In this document: in pieces, positions 1 through 7,588 of the stretch
Layout of the letters: each line of letters opens with the position of its first letter
How positions within the stretch are numbered: position 1 is the first letter of the stretch
The notes under the pieces: generated by a model
Databases searched by the model: none
What the model saw: only the letters and a program-made list of their open reading frames with translations
What the model was told of the DNA's origin: nothing
Made by a program: the position numbers and the translations under genes
Assembly: GCA_030628225.1 (NCBI GenBank)
Contig: DAOVRJ010000012.1
Span: 1-18,396 of the forward strand
DNA from: Candidatus Zixiibacteriota bacterium
Lineage (GTDB): Bacteria > SM23-81
Length of the DNA: 18,396 nucleotides
Direction: 5' to 3'

Positions 1-510
1 CCTGTTCAGTTGACCACGCATCAAGGTTGGGATACAGGTGCCTCTTGGTCCCCCGACGGGAAACACATCGTCATCTCATCGCAGATGGGCGGTGGTGCTC
101 AGAATCTGTGGGTTATACCCGTGGATGCTGCCGGTGACTCGATACAGCTGATCGATTCGCCTGGATATGAACCGGACTGGTTCTTTGGTGATGTTGTCTA
201 TCGATCCTGGGATCTAAACATCTACGTGACTTCTCTGGTCGGAATGGTGCCGGTGCAGATCACCTGGGACCCGGCCCTAGATATGTCACCAAGCTGGTCT
301 CCCGGCGGAGATGCCCTTGCTTTCACCTCTGACCGGAGCGGAAACAGGGATATCTGGATCTGGTCATTTGAGGAGAGTCGGTTTACGCAGTTGACATTTT
401 ATTCGGGAAAGGATTACGATCCGGCCTGGTCTCCCGATGGGCAATGGATCGCCTTTTCCTCGGATCGAAGCGGTTCCTCCGACATCTGGATCGTTCGAGC
501 ACAGCCCTGA
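1..510 (+). CDS. TolB/WD40-like beta-propeller protein, C-terminal part (5' end outside window)
   Basis: The frame is open from base 1 and ends at TGA 508-510, so only about the last 169 residues are present. They contain repeated PD40/WD40-like motifs of the form SWSPDG...I.FSSDRSG..DIWI: a first copy near residues 15-35, a second near 95-118 (SWSPGGDALAFTSDRSGNRD) and a third near 140-163 (AWSPDGQWIAFSSDRSGSSD). This repeat type builds the beta-propeller of TolB and of DPP-IV-like proteins. Members are usually periplasmic or secreted and bind proteins or glycans, but the part that would decide function (signal peptide, N-terminal domain) lies upstream. It ends 50 nt before aspS with no visible terminator, so the two may be cotranscribed. 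Family assignment is firm, function is not. Confidence 0.8.
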   Translation, partial: PVQLTTHQGWDTGASWSPDGKHIVISSQMGGGAQNLWVIPVDAAGDSIQLIDSPGYEPDWFFGDVVYRSWDLNIYVTSLVGMVPVQITWDPALDMSPSWSPGGDALAFTSDRSGNRDIWIWSFEESRFTQLTFYSGKDYDPAWSPDGQWIAFSSDRSGSSDIWIVRAQP

Positions 511-560
511 CAGCAGAGGCGCATGAATAGGCCGCAGATCAAGGAAAGGAGTAAGGGTAT

Positions 561-2375
561 TTGAACGCCGAGGCTATCACAAAAAGAACACACACCTGCA
601 GCGAGCTCAGGGCTCAACATGTGGGCGAGGTGGCTACGCTAATGGGATGGGTGCGCCGGCGCAGGGATCACGGGGGCGTGATCTTCATCGACCTGAGGGA
701 CCGTTACGGGTTGACCCAGGTGGTTTTCCGTCCCGAGGAGGAGCATCTGCAGGAAAGAGCCCGTGAGCTGCGCAGCGAACATGTCATCGGGGTTCGGGGA
801 GTGGTCCGTCATCGACCCCAGGGAATGGTGAATCAAGATATGGTGACGGGGGAAGTAGAGCTGGAAGCACAAGATCTTATCATCTTCAGCGAGTCAAAGC
901 CGCCGCCATTTCTCATCGACGAGGAATCCGGAGCTCTGGAAGACATGAGGCTCCGATACCGCTATCTGGATTTAAGAAGACCGCCTCTGCAGAGGGCCCT
1001 TCGTCTGCGGCATGAGGTCTATCAGGCCATCCGGGGGTATCTCAACGAAAAAGGCTTCCTGGATATCGATACGCCCATTCTGACCAAGAGCACGCCAGAG
1101 GGAGCCCGGGATTATCTGGTGCCCAGCCGGACCTATCCGGGAAAGTTCTACGCGCTTCCCCAGTCACCGCAGATATATAAACAGCTCCTGATGCTGGCCG
1201 GTTTTGATCGATACTATCAGATCGCCAGATGTTTCCGGGATGAGGACCTGAGGGCTGACCGGCAGCCGGAATTCACCCAGCTCGATATCGAGATGTCTTT
1301 TGTGGACGAGGAGGAGATCTACAACCTCACCGAAGATTTATTTAAACACGTATTTGCCAAAACTTTAGATGTTCATCTGCAGTCCCCTTTTCCCAGAATC
1401 GATTATTGGGATGCCCTGGCTCGCTATGGCACCGACAAGCCGGACATCCGCTTCGGCCTCGAGCTGGTCGATCTTGGTGACATTTTTTCGAAGTCCCAGT
1501 TTCAGGTTTTTTCCAAAGTTCTTCAGGGTGGCGGGCAGATTAAGGGCATCAACGCCAAGGGCTGTGGATCCTATTCCCGAAAGGAAATAGAACAGCTGAC
1601 CGAGCTGGTCAAATCCGCCGGCGCCCAGGGTTTGCTTTCTTTCAAGGTCACGTCCGAGGAAGAGGCCAGCGGCGGGCTTCAATCTGCAGTGGCCAAGTTT
1701 TTGTCCGCCGATGAGTTGAGCCAGGTCCGCCAGAGGATGGAGGCCCAGGATGGTGACCTGATCCTGGTGGTGGCCGGCGAGAGCAGGCTGGTGGCCAATT
1801 CTCTGGGCCAGTTGCGTTTGGAGATGGCTCAACGACAAGAGCTTATCGATCCGGATCAGTTTGCGTTCTGCTGGGTATTGAACTTTCCCCTGTTCGGCTG
1901 CAATCCGGAGACCGGTCAAGTGGAGTCGGAACACCACCCCTTTACAGGGTTTCTGGAGGAGGACAGCGACCTTTTTGACACGGATCCGGTCAAGGTAAGG
2001 TCAAGGGCATATGATATCGTGCTCAACGGAGTGGAGATAGGCAGCGGGAGCATCAGGATTCACCGTCGGGATCATCAGCAGAAAATTTTCGAAATCCTGG
2101 GTCTCAGCCCGGAGCAGATCGAGAAACGGTTTGGTTTTCTCTTGGAAGCCTTCGAGTACGGTGTGCCGCCTCATGGCGGGATCGCCCCCGGACTGGACAG
2201 GTTGATCATGATCATGCAGGGATTGAGCTCTATCCGGGATGTCATTCCCTTCCCCAAAACCACCACCGGCGCCTCGCTCATGTCCGGAGCACCCACTACC
2301 GTGGACGAATCCCAGTTAGAGGAACTGGGCATCGCCCTGAGGGCTCAAAAACGGAGCCCGGTTGACAGCTCTTGA
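561..2375 (+). CDS. aspS: aspartyl-tRNA synthetase, bacterial type, probably non-discriminating (Asp/Asn)
   Basis: Class II synthetase charging tRNA-Asp; 604 residues, normal for the bacterial type. It has an N-terminal OB anticodon-binding domain (about 15-115), the motif 1/2 core with ATPEGARDYLVPSR-like and FRDEDLRADRQPEFTQ segments (about 165-250), the bacterial GAD insertion (about 300-430), HHPFT (about 465) and motif 3 GLDRL near the end. The TTG start is chosen because AAGGAAAGGAG at 541-551 lies 9 nt upstream and the N-terminus then matches the family (RTH.C.ELR..HVG). In the OB domain the residue after RRRRD is His37. Escherichia coli AspRS, which is specific for Asp, has Leu there; Pseudomonas-type non-discriminating enzymes have His. 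This predicts that it also makes Asp-tRNA-Asn for GatCAB amidation. GatCAB is not in the window. Confidence 0.96.
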   Translation: MNAEAITKRTHTCSELRAQHVGEVATLMGWVRRRRDHGGVIFIDLRDRYGLTQVVFRPEEEHLQERARELRSEHVIGVRGVVRHRPQGMVNQDMVTGEVELEAQDLIIFSESKPPPFLIDEESGALEDMRLRYRYLDLRRPPLQRALRLRHEVYQAIRGYLNEKGFLDIDTPILTKSTPEGARDYLVPSRTYPGKFYALPQSPQIYKQLLMLAGFDRYYQIARCFRDEDLRADRQPEFTQLDIEMSFVDEEEIYNLTEDLFKHVFAKTLDVHLQSPFPRIDYWDALARYGTDKPDIRFGLELVDLGDIFSKSQFQVFSKVLQGGGQIKGINAKGCGSYSRKEIEQLTELVKSAGAQGLLSFKVTSEEEASGGLQSAVAKFLSADELSQVRQRMEAQDGDLILVVAGESRLVANSLGQLRLEMAQRQELIDPDQFAFCWVLNFPLFGCNPETGQVESEHHPFTGFLEEDSDLFDTDPVKVRSRAYDIVLNGVEIGSGSIRIHRRDHQQKIFEILGLSPEQIEKRFGFLLEAFEYGVPPHGGIAPGLDRLIMIMQGLSSIRDVIPFPKTTTGASLMSGAPTTVDESQLEELGIALRAQKRSPVDSS

Positions 2376-2397
2376 TTTCCTGATTTAAAAATATCCC

Positions 2398-2426
2398 TTG
2401 ACAAGAAAAAGTTATTTTGGTAATTT
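2398..2426 (+). promoter_or_regulatory. sigma70-like promoter for the lipoprotein/LysM gene pair
   Basis: TTGACA at 2398-2403 is a perfect -35 box. A 17-nt spacer leads to TAATTT at 2421-2426 as a -10 box. It begins 23 nt after the aspS stop and about 57 nt before the lipoprotein start, so it would drive the lipoprotein and perhaps the LysM gene independently of aspS. It is predicted from the sequence only. Confidence 0.6.
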
Positions 2427-2482
2427 ACAGCATTCAGAGGAACTCCACCAAAGTGAACTTTTCGCAAGGAGGTGTTGTTCGC

Positions 2483-2767
2483 ATGACCATCAAGATGCTC
2501 TGCCGTTCGACGGTCCTCTCGCTTTTTCTCCTGGCCTTGCTGGCCAGCGTTTTGCTGACCGGGTGTTCTCGTCATCCGTCACCCGAAGAGCTCGGCCAAC
2601 TGGAGATGACCAAGGCCGCGGCCTTAGCAGCCGAGGATGAGGCTCTGGCCAAGGCTGAGGAGAGGCAAAAATGGGAGGCCAAGTTACAAGATAAGCAAGA
2701 AGAATTGAAGAGAGCTGAAGATGATTTGAAGGCCGTTCAGGAGGCTTTAGCTCTTGAAGGAGAGTAA
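2483..2767 (+). CDS. small coiled-coil lipoprotein (Lpp-like in layout)
   Basis: 94 residues. The ATG at 2483 is chosen because AAGGAGGTG (2466-2474) precedes it at normal spacing; an upstream in-frame start at 2417 has no such site and would overlap the promoter. Residues 1-27 form a signal peptide with a hydrophobic core, followed by the lipobox LLTGC with the modified cysteine at 28. The rest (about 33-94) is rich in Ala, Glu, Lys and Leu with heptad spacing and should be one long alpha-helical coiled coil. The layout resembles Braun-type lipoproteins, which tether the outer membrane to peptidoglycan, but there is no C-terminal Lys of the Lpp kind (it ends GE), so covalent tethering is not supported. 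The next gene is a secreted LysM coiled-coil protein, suggesting the pair works at the peptidoglycan/outer membrane interface. I do not recognise a named family. Confidence 0.82.
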   Translation: MTIKMLCRSTVLSLFLLALLASVLLTGCSRHPSPEELGQLEMTKAAALAAEDEALAKAEERQKWEAKLQDKQEELKRAEDDLKAVQEALALEGE

Positions 2768-2861
2768 GGTGACATTTCGGAGCTCTCTTTCTGGAGCCTG
2801 TTCGTGTGCAGTTTACTAAAACACTTTTTGATCTCACCTTCTGAAAGGAGTTGATCGCGGC

Positions 2862-3710
2862 ATGAGAAACCATGCAAAAAAAAGCACTCTATTGTTGGTA
2901 TCTTTCCTCGCGGTGCTCATGGCCTTGGGAGTCTCTATCAGCTTTGCCCAGGAAAAGATGAGCTGGGAGGAGTATGAGGTCACTCTGCTATCCTGGCAGC
3001 AGCGCGAGATGGCGGCCAAGGCCACCATTGCTCAGGAAGAGGAGAATATCGAGAATATCAAGGGCGAGATCACCGCTATCGAGGGGAAGATCGAGAAGAT
3101 CACCCAACAGATGTACACTCTTCTGGGTATCAACCAGGCGGATGTGAATAAGCTGGATCAGGAAATAGCTGGCATCATGGCGCACATCGAGAAACTCAAA
3201 GGCATGACTTCCCAGGAACTGGAGTTCAAAAGAGATGAGATCGACGGCATCGAGAGCGCTATCGACGGTCTGAAAATATGGCCCGCGGCCAAGCTGCCGG
3301 TCATGATGAGGAAGATAGGCGGTCTCAGAAAAGCTCTGGTTGAGCTTCGGGCCAAACTGCCCAGACTACCCAGGACGCATACTGTTGTGGGGGGGGAGTG
3401 CCTGTATGTTATCTCCAGTTACGCCAAGATCTATGATGATCCTCTGAAGTGGCCGCGGATTTATCGGGCCAATCGGGATAAGATTAAAGATCCAAATCTA
3501 ATCTATCCCGGCTGGGTCCTGGATATCCCCAGAGGATATCCTTCTACGCACACGGTGATTTCAGGTGAGTATCTGTCGAAGATCGCTTCTTACTGGGAGA
3601 TATACAATGATGCTCGCCAGTGGCCCAGAATTTACCGGGCCAATCGCGACCAGATCTCCGATTCTGATCTGATCTATCCGGATCAGGTTCTTACGATTCC
3701 GAGGGACTGA
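2862..3710 (+). CDS. secreted coiled-coil protein with two C-terminal LysM domains
   Basis: 282 residues, ATG preceded by GAAAGGAG. Residues 1-29 are a signal peptide (hydrophobic core, cleavage likely after SFA). Residues about 35-170 are strongly helical with heptad-like Ile/Leu/Glu/Lys spacing and are predicted to be coiled coil. Two LysM domains follow at about 172-223 (THTVVGGECLYVISS to VLDIPR) and 229-281 (THTVISGEYLSKIAS to VLTIPR). They are close duplicates sharing WPRIYRANRD and LIYP, indicating recent tandem duplication of the domain. LysM binds N-acetylglucosamine-containing glycans, here most likely peptidoglycan. No hydrolase domain is present, so a structural or scaffold role is more likely than lytic activity. 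It lies 94 nt after the lipoprotein gene in the same orientation and is followed by a terminator. Confidence 0.87.
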   Translation: MRNHAKKSTLLLVSFLAVLMALGVSISFAQEKMSWEEYEVTLLSWQQREMAAKATIAQEEENIENIKGEITAIEGKIEKITQQMYTLLGINQADVNKLDQEIAGIMAHIEKLKGMTSQELEFKRDEIDGIESAIDGLKIWPAAKLPVMMRKIGGLRKALVELRAKLPRLPRTHTVVGGECLYVISSYAKIYDDPLKWPRIYRANRDKIKDPNLIYPGWVLDIPRGYPSTHTVISGEYLSKIASYWEIYNDARQWPRIYRANRDQISDSDLIYPDQVLTIPRD

Positions 3711-3785
3711 GAACTTTTAGGTTTCCCCGCTTTTTCTTCACGTCCCTGGTCGCGCACCCTATCGATGAGATGATGACTGATAGAT

Positions 3786-3835
3786 AAAGACCTCTCGATC
3801 CTCGGGGTTCCCCGGAGACGGGAGGTCTTTATTTT
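3786..3835 (+). terminator. intrinsic terminator after the LysM gene
   Basis: A long hairpin pairs AAAGACCTCTCG (3786-3797) with CGGGAGGTCTTT (3819-3830), with one mismatch, and an inner stem CTCGGGG/CCCCGGAG. It is followed by ATTTTG. It separates the lipoprotein/LysM unit from the phoH operon. The 3711-3893 gap holds no other gene I can support. Confidence 0.75.
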
Positions 3836-3893
3836 GAGGATGGGCTGGCCGGGGGTAGAGTTCAGATAAGCTTGTGTTCGAGGAGGTTTGCCG

Positions 3894-4856
3894 GTGGATC
3901 GAATTGTCAAAAAGACGATTTTCCTGGAGAGTGTTGATCCTAGAGCCATTTTTGGCACCAACGATCAGAATCTGCGCATGATCGAGGAGAGCTTTCCGGC
4001 GAAGATCGTGGCCAGAGGTTCCCAAATTGCACTGCAGGGTACTGAAGAAGTGGTGGAGCAGATCTCGCTGGTTTTCTCCGATCTGATTGCCTGTGCCCGT
4101 GCCGACCTGATTCCTCAGACCGAGGAGGTATCCATGGCCATCGACAGGGCGAAGGCCAACCAGGAGGGGCTTCCGTCTGAGGAAGACTTTTCCTACATCA
4201 ACGTTTCCAACAAAAAAGAGAAGGTTCGGCCGAAAACATCCGGTCAGAAGGAATATGTACGCGCTATAGCTGAGAATGATGTGGTTTTCTCCATCGGACC
4301 GGCTGGTACTGGTAAGACCTACCTGGCCGTGGCCATGGCCGTGGATGCCCTGAGACAGAAGAAGGTCACCAGGATTATTTTAGTTCGGCCCGCCGTTGAA
4401 GCAGGCGAGAGCCTGGGTTTTTTGCCCGGGGATCTTCGAGAAAAGATCGACCCTTACCTGAAACCGCTCTACGATGCCCTCTACGATATGATGCCGGCCA
4501 GCCGCATCAGGAAGTTTTTGGAGACCGGGATCATCGAAATTGCTCCCATGGCTTATATGAGGGGAAGAACTCTGAATAACTCCTTCATTATCTTGGATGA
4601 AGCCCAGAATTCCACCGCAGCACAGATGAAGATGTTCCTGACTCGTCTGGGAGTGAATTCCAAAGCCGTGATTACCGGGGACATAACTCAGGTGGATCTC
4701 TCCGATAAAAAAACATCCGGCTTGATCCAGGTGCAGGGTGTGCTCGAGCACATCGATGGGATCAAATTTATTTATCTGACCAAGAAGGATGTGGTTCGGC
4801 ACCAGCTTGTTCAAGAGATTATCAGGGCTTATGAGGACTATGAGAAAAAGGAATGA
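3894..4856 (+). CDS. phoH: PhoH-like ATPase (YbeZ type)
   Basis: PhoH/YbeZ family P-loop ATPase, thought to act in RNA metabolism together with YbeY, which is encoded two genes downstream. The chosen start is GTG 3894: GAGGAGG at 3880-3886 sits 7 nt upstream, whereas the in-frame TTG at 3888 would be only 1 nt from it. This gives 320 residues, the usual length. The N-terminal region (about 10-70) looks like the small KH-like domain of YbeZ proteins. Walker A GPAGTGKT is at 135-142, and Walker B FIILDEAQ ends at about 238, followed by TGD.TQVDL near 261. It is the first gene of a compact operon; the next frame starts 13 nt after its stop, or overlaps it if an earlier start is used. Confidence 0.93.
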   Translation: MDRIVKKTIFLESVDPRAIFGTNDQNLRMIEESFPAKIVARGSQIALQGTEEVVEQISLVFSDLIACARADLIPQTEEVSMAIDRAKANQEGLPSEEDFSYINVSNKKEKVRPKTSGQKEYVRAIAENDVVFSIGPAGTGKTYLAVAMAVDALRQKKVTRIILVRPAVEAGESLGFLPGDLREKIDPYLKPLYDALYDMMPASRIRKFLETGIIEIAPMAYMRGRTLNNSFIILDEAQNSTAAQMKMFLTRLGVNSKAVITGDITQVDLSDKKTSGLIQVQGVLEHIDGIKFIYLTKKDVVRHQLVQEIIRAYEDYEKKE

Positions 4857-4869
4857 GGGAAGAAACGCC

Positions 4870-7152
4870 GTGAAATCAGCTCGGCGAATGGCCAGTCGTT
4901 CATCCAGAAACAAGAAGACGGTCCGGAAAGAAGAGAGGTCCTCCTCCTTGCAGAGGGGCTCGACTGTCTATAAATGGACCTTGGGACTTTTAGTGGTGGC
5001 CATCCTCACTGTTTTAGCGCCGGAGAACAGGGTTTTTCGGCCCATCGGTTTGCCCCGAGAGGGAGATATCTTAAAATCGGATATCATCGCGCCCTTCACC
5101 TTCTTCGTGATGAAGGACGATGCCGTTTTGGAGCAGGAGAGGCAGGTGGCGGCCGCTGAGGTTTTGTCCCTGTTTGATTATAAGGCCTCGGTCCTGGAGG
5201 CTCAAAAGGAAAGGGCAGAGCTTTTCTTCGGTGAAATAGAGAAGGCCAGGCAGCAGAGACAGGCCGGTGGACAGTTTCCCGGTTTGACCGGCGACCGGCA
5301 GCTCTCCGAGGAAACTCTGGATCTCTTGCTCAACACCCAAAAGGCAAAGGCGGTGGAGGCCGAGGCTGAGAGATTGGGGATGAGCCTTCTGAAGATTGGG
5401 ATCATCCCCGGGGATAGCCTGCGTTCAGGGGAGCCCACCTCGCCGGTTAGAGTTCGGCGGGGTGATGTGGAGTATGAGCGAGAGCTGGAAGGGCTTCTCA
5501 CCGAGGTTAAGGCCAGGGAAACTTTGTTGAAGGAGGCTCGGGTTAAATTCAAGGATGACGATCTGGCTGTGAAGGCCACTTATGAGGTTGGCCTTCTTTT
5601 CCTGGTTCCCAATCTCATTTACAACGAGTTTGAGACGGAGAGAAGAAAAAAGGAGACTATGGAAGCCGTTCCCACCACAAAGGGCATGGTGCTTAAGGAT
5701 GAGAAGATAATCGGCAGTCACGAGCGGGTGAGCAGAACGGCTTTGGAAAAACTACGATCCCTTGCTCTGGCCAAGGAAGAGAAAGAGATGCTGGGAAGAT
5801 CGTGGAGCCTTCTCTTTCCTATGCTTGGTCGTCTATTGCTCAATGCCTTTGTGGTTGTCTTTCTCGCCGCGTACCTTTTTTTCTATCGACAGAAGGTTTT
5901 TGGCGACAACCGGTTGCTGCTTCTACTGTCTCTCATCACCGTGGGTCAGATGGTCATCGCATATGTTGTACAGACTGTTGCTGGAGCCTCGGAATATCTG
6001 GTGCCCATTGCCATCGCCGCCATGTTGACCACGATCCTCTTCGATGCACAGTTGGGAGGGGTGATGGCTTTAGCCATTGCCCTGCTCTTCGGAAATCTGC
6101 AGGGCTTCGATTTAGCCACCACCCTTATGGCCTTGATGGTGGGTACTGCCGCAGCATATTCGGTTACCAAGGTACGGCATCGACGAGAGTTCTACCGCCC
6201 TATGCTTTTCATATCCCTGGCCTATATTTTCTCCATTGGTCTCATCGGTATGATGCGGCTGACCCCGGCGATGATCCTCTTGCAAGGTTTCGGGCTGGGA
6301 GTGTTGAGTGGGGTGAGCGCGCCCATCATCACCAGTGGCATCTTGTTCATCTTCGAGGGATTGTTCCACATAAGCACCGATATTACCCTGCTGGAGCTTT
6401 CCGATTCCAATCGTCCCCTGTTGAGAGAGATGGCCTTGAAAGCCCCGGGAACCTATCACCACAGCATCAATGTGGGCTATTTGGCCGAGGCGGCTGCTGA
6501 GGCCATAGGGGCTCATTCTCTGCTGGCCAGGGTGGCTTCTTATTACCACGATATCGGCAAGCTGGAGAAGCCGGAGTATTTTGTGGAAAATCAGGGCCAT
6601 GGCAGCAGAAATCCACACGATCGTCTGGCTCCCAGCATGAGCAGCCTGATTCTTGCGGCTCATATTAAAGATGGTGTGGATCTGGGAGCGCGAGCCAGGG
6701 TGCCCAGAGCGATCATCGACGTCATCCAACAGCACCATGGTACCTCATTGATGACCTTTTTCTATCAAAAAGCTCTGGATCAGGGAATGGGGAGGGAAGT
6801 CCAGGAAGCTTACCGGTATCCTGGTCCCAGGCCTGAGACCAAGGAGGCAGCCATCGTGATGTTGGCCGATGTGGTGGAGGCCACCTCCAGGACGCTTGAA
6901 GAGGCCACACCAAGCCGGCTGAAAGGCATGGTCACTAAAATTATCCAGGAGAAGTTCACAACTGGCGAGCTGGATGATTGCGAACTGACCCTGAGGGATC
7001 TGCATAGGATAGGCGAGAGCTTTATCCATAACCTCAGCGGTAGGTTCCACCAGCGGATAGAGTATCCTCAAGTTGAGGATGATGGTCAACAAAAATATCG
7101 TTCCCCCAGACGAGCAGCTCATCTTGCCGAGTCAAAAAATGGGTCACGATAA
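4870..7152 (+). CDS. pgpH: 7TM-HD membrane phosphodiesterase, PgpH/YqfF type (predicted c-di-AMP hydrolase)
   Basis: About 760 residues from GTG 4870, which has GAGGGA (4855-4860) 9 nt upstream; the frame stays open to 4789 inside phoH and ATG 4888 is another candidate, so the start is not certain. Order: short basic cytoplasmic N-terminus, TM1 (KWTLGLLVVAILTVLAP), a large extracytoplasmic region of about 270 residues (7TMR-HDED type), then a block of further hydrophobic helices at about 5800-6380 (7TMR-HD), then a cytoplasmic HD domain. HD metal ligands visible are HHS (His530/531) and HDIGK (His560-Asp561), followed by KPEYFVENQ, which is characteristic of this family. PgpH of Listeria degrades c-di-AMP to pApA; assigning that substrate here is by family. 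A phoH-pgpH-ybeY order is common across bacteria. Confidence 0.92.
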   Translation: MKSARRMASRSSRNKKTVRKEERSSSLQRGSTVYKWTLGLLVVAILTVLAPENRVFRPIGLPREGDILKSDIIAPFTFFVMKDDAVLEQERQVAAAEVLSLFDYKASVLEAQKERAELFFGEIEKARQQRQAGGQFPGLTGDRQLSEETLDLLLNTQKAKAVEAEAERLGMSLLKIGIIPGDSLRSGEPTSPVRVRRGDVEYERELEGLLTEVKARETLLKEARVKFKDDDLAVKATYEVGLLFLVPNLIYNEFETERRKKETMEAVPTTKGMVLKDEKIIGSHERVSRTALEKLRSLALAKEEKEMLGRSWSLLFPMLGRLLLNAFVVVFLAAYLFFYRQKVFGDNRLLLLLSLITVGQMVIAYVVQTVAGASEYLVPIAIAAMLTTILFDAQLGGVMALAIALLFGNLQGFDLATTLMALMVGTAAAYSVTKVRHRREFYRPMLFISLAYIFSIGLIGMMRLTPAMILLQGFGLGVLSGVSAPIITSGILFIFEGLFHISTDITLLELSDSNRPLLREMALKAPGTYHHSINVGYLAEAAAEAIGAHSLLARVASYYHDIGKLEKPEYFVENQGHGSRNPHDRLAPSMSSLILAAHIKDGVDLGARARVPRAIIDVIQQHHGTSLMTFFYQKALDQGMGREVQEAYRYPGPRPETKEAAIVMLADVVEATSRTLEEATPSRLKGMVTKIIQEKFTTGELDDCELTLRDLHRIGESFIHNLSGRFHQRIEYPQVEDDGQQKYRSPRRAAHLAESKNGSR

Positions 7153-7588
7153 ATCAGAGAGAATCTTCGTCGCCAATGCCCATCCATCAATTGCGGTGGA
7201 CCAGAGACGGGTGCGCCGGTTGGCATCAGCGGTTCTGGAAAAGGAGAGTTGTGGTAGTGGAAAGGTGAACATTATCCTGGCCACCGACGCCGATCTGACC
7301 AAGTTGAACTTCAGATATCTCAGGCGGGATCGACCGACTGATGTCCTCTCCTTCCCGATGGGGGAGGATAAACATGTCGTTCCGAAAGAGCAGGTCATCG
7401 GCGAGATCTACATCTCTTTAGATCGGGCACGGCAGCAGGCTCAGGAATACAATGTGAGTTTGACCAAAGAGGTGGATCGGCTGGTGTTCCATGGCCTGCT
7501 TCATCTCTGTGGCTACGACCACGAAGATGCTGACGATGCCCAAAAGATGAGAGCCAAAGAAGAGGAGTTCCTGGAGAGATTTCGATGA
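7139..7588 (+). CDS. ybeY: endoribonuclease YbeY (rRNA maturation and ribosome quality control)
   Basis: Zn-dependent UPF0054 protein needed for 16S rRNA 3' maturation. The signature HGLLHLCGYDH is complete, with metal ligands His118, His122 and His128 counted from ATG 7139. The conserved RPTDVLSFP is also present near residues 65-73. ATG 7139 gives 149 residues, the normal family length, and overlaps the pgpH stop by 14 nt, suggesting translational coupling. There is no good Shine-Dalgarno in front of it, and in-frame starts at 7079 and 7082 are possible, so the first residues are uncertain. Its neighbour corC overlaps it by 4 nt (ATGA). Confidence 0.94.
   Translation: MGHDKSERIFVANAHPSIAVDQRRVRRLASAVLEKESCGSGKVNIILATDADLTKLNFRYLRRDRPTDVLSFPMGEDKHVVPKEQVIGEIYISLDRARQQAQEYNVSLTKEVDRLVFHGLLHLCGYDHEDADDAQKMRAKEEEFLERFR

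Noticed and set aside
1365-1937. Antisense frame of 190 codons inside aspS
   Set aside because: Opposite-strand shadow of a strongly conserved gene; no family features and no ribosome site.
4789-4869. Earlier ATG starts for pgpH inside phoH
   Set aside because: They would give a long overlap with phoH and lack a clear ribosome site, whereas GTG 4870 has one; uncertainty is noted in the feature.
5802-6500. Long plus-strand frame of 232 codons inside pgpH
   Set aside because: It is in a different frame of a well-supported membrane protein gene and has unlikely composition (many Cys, His, Trp).
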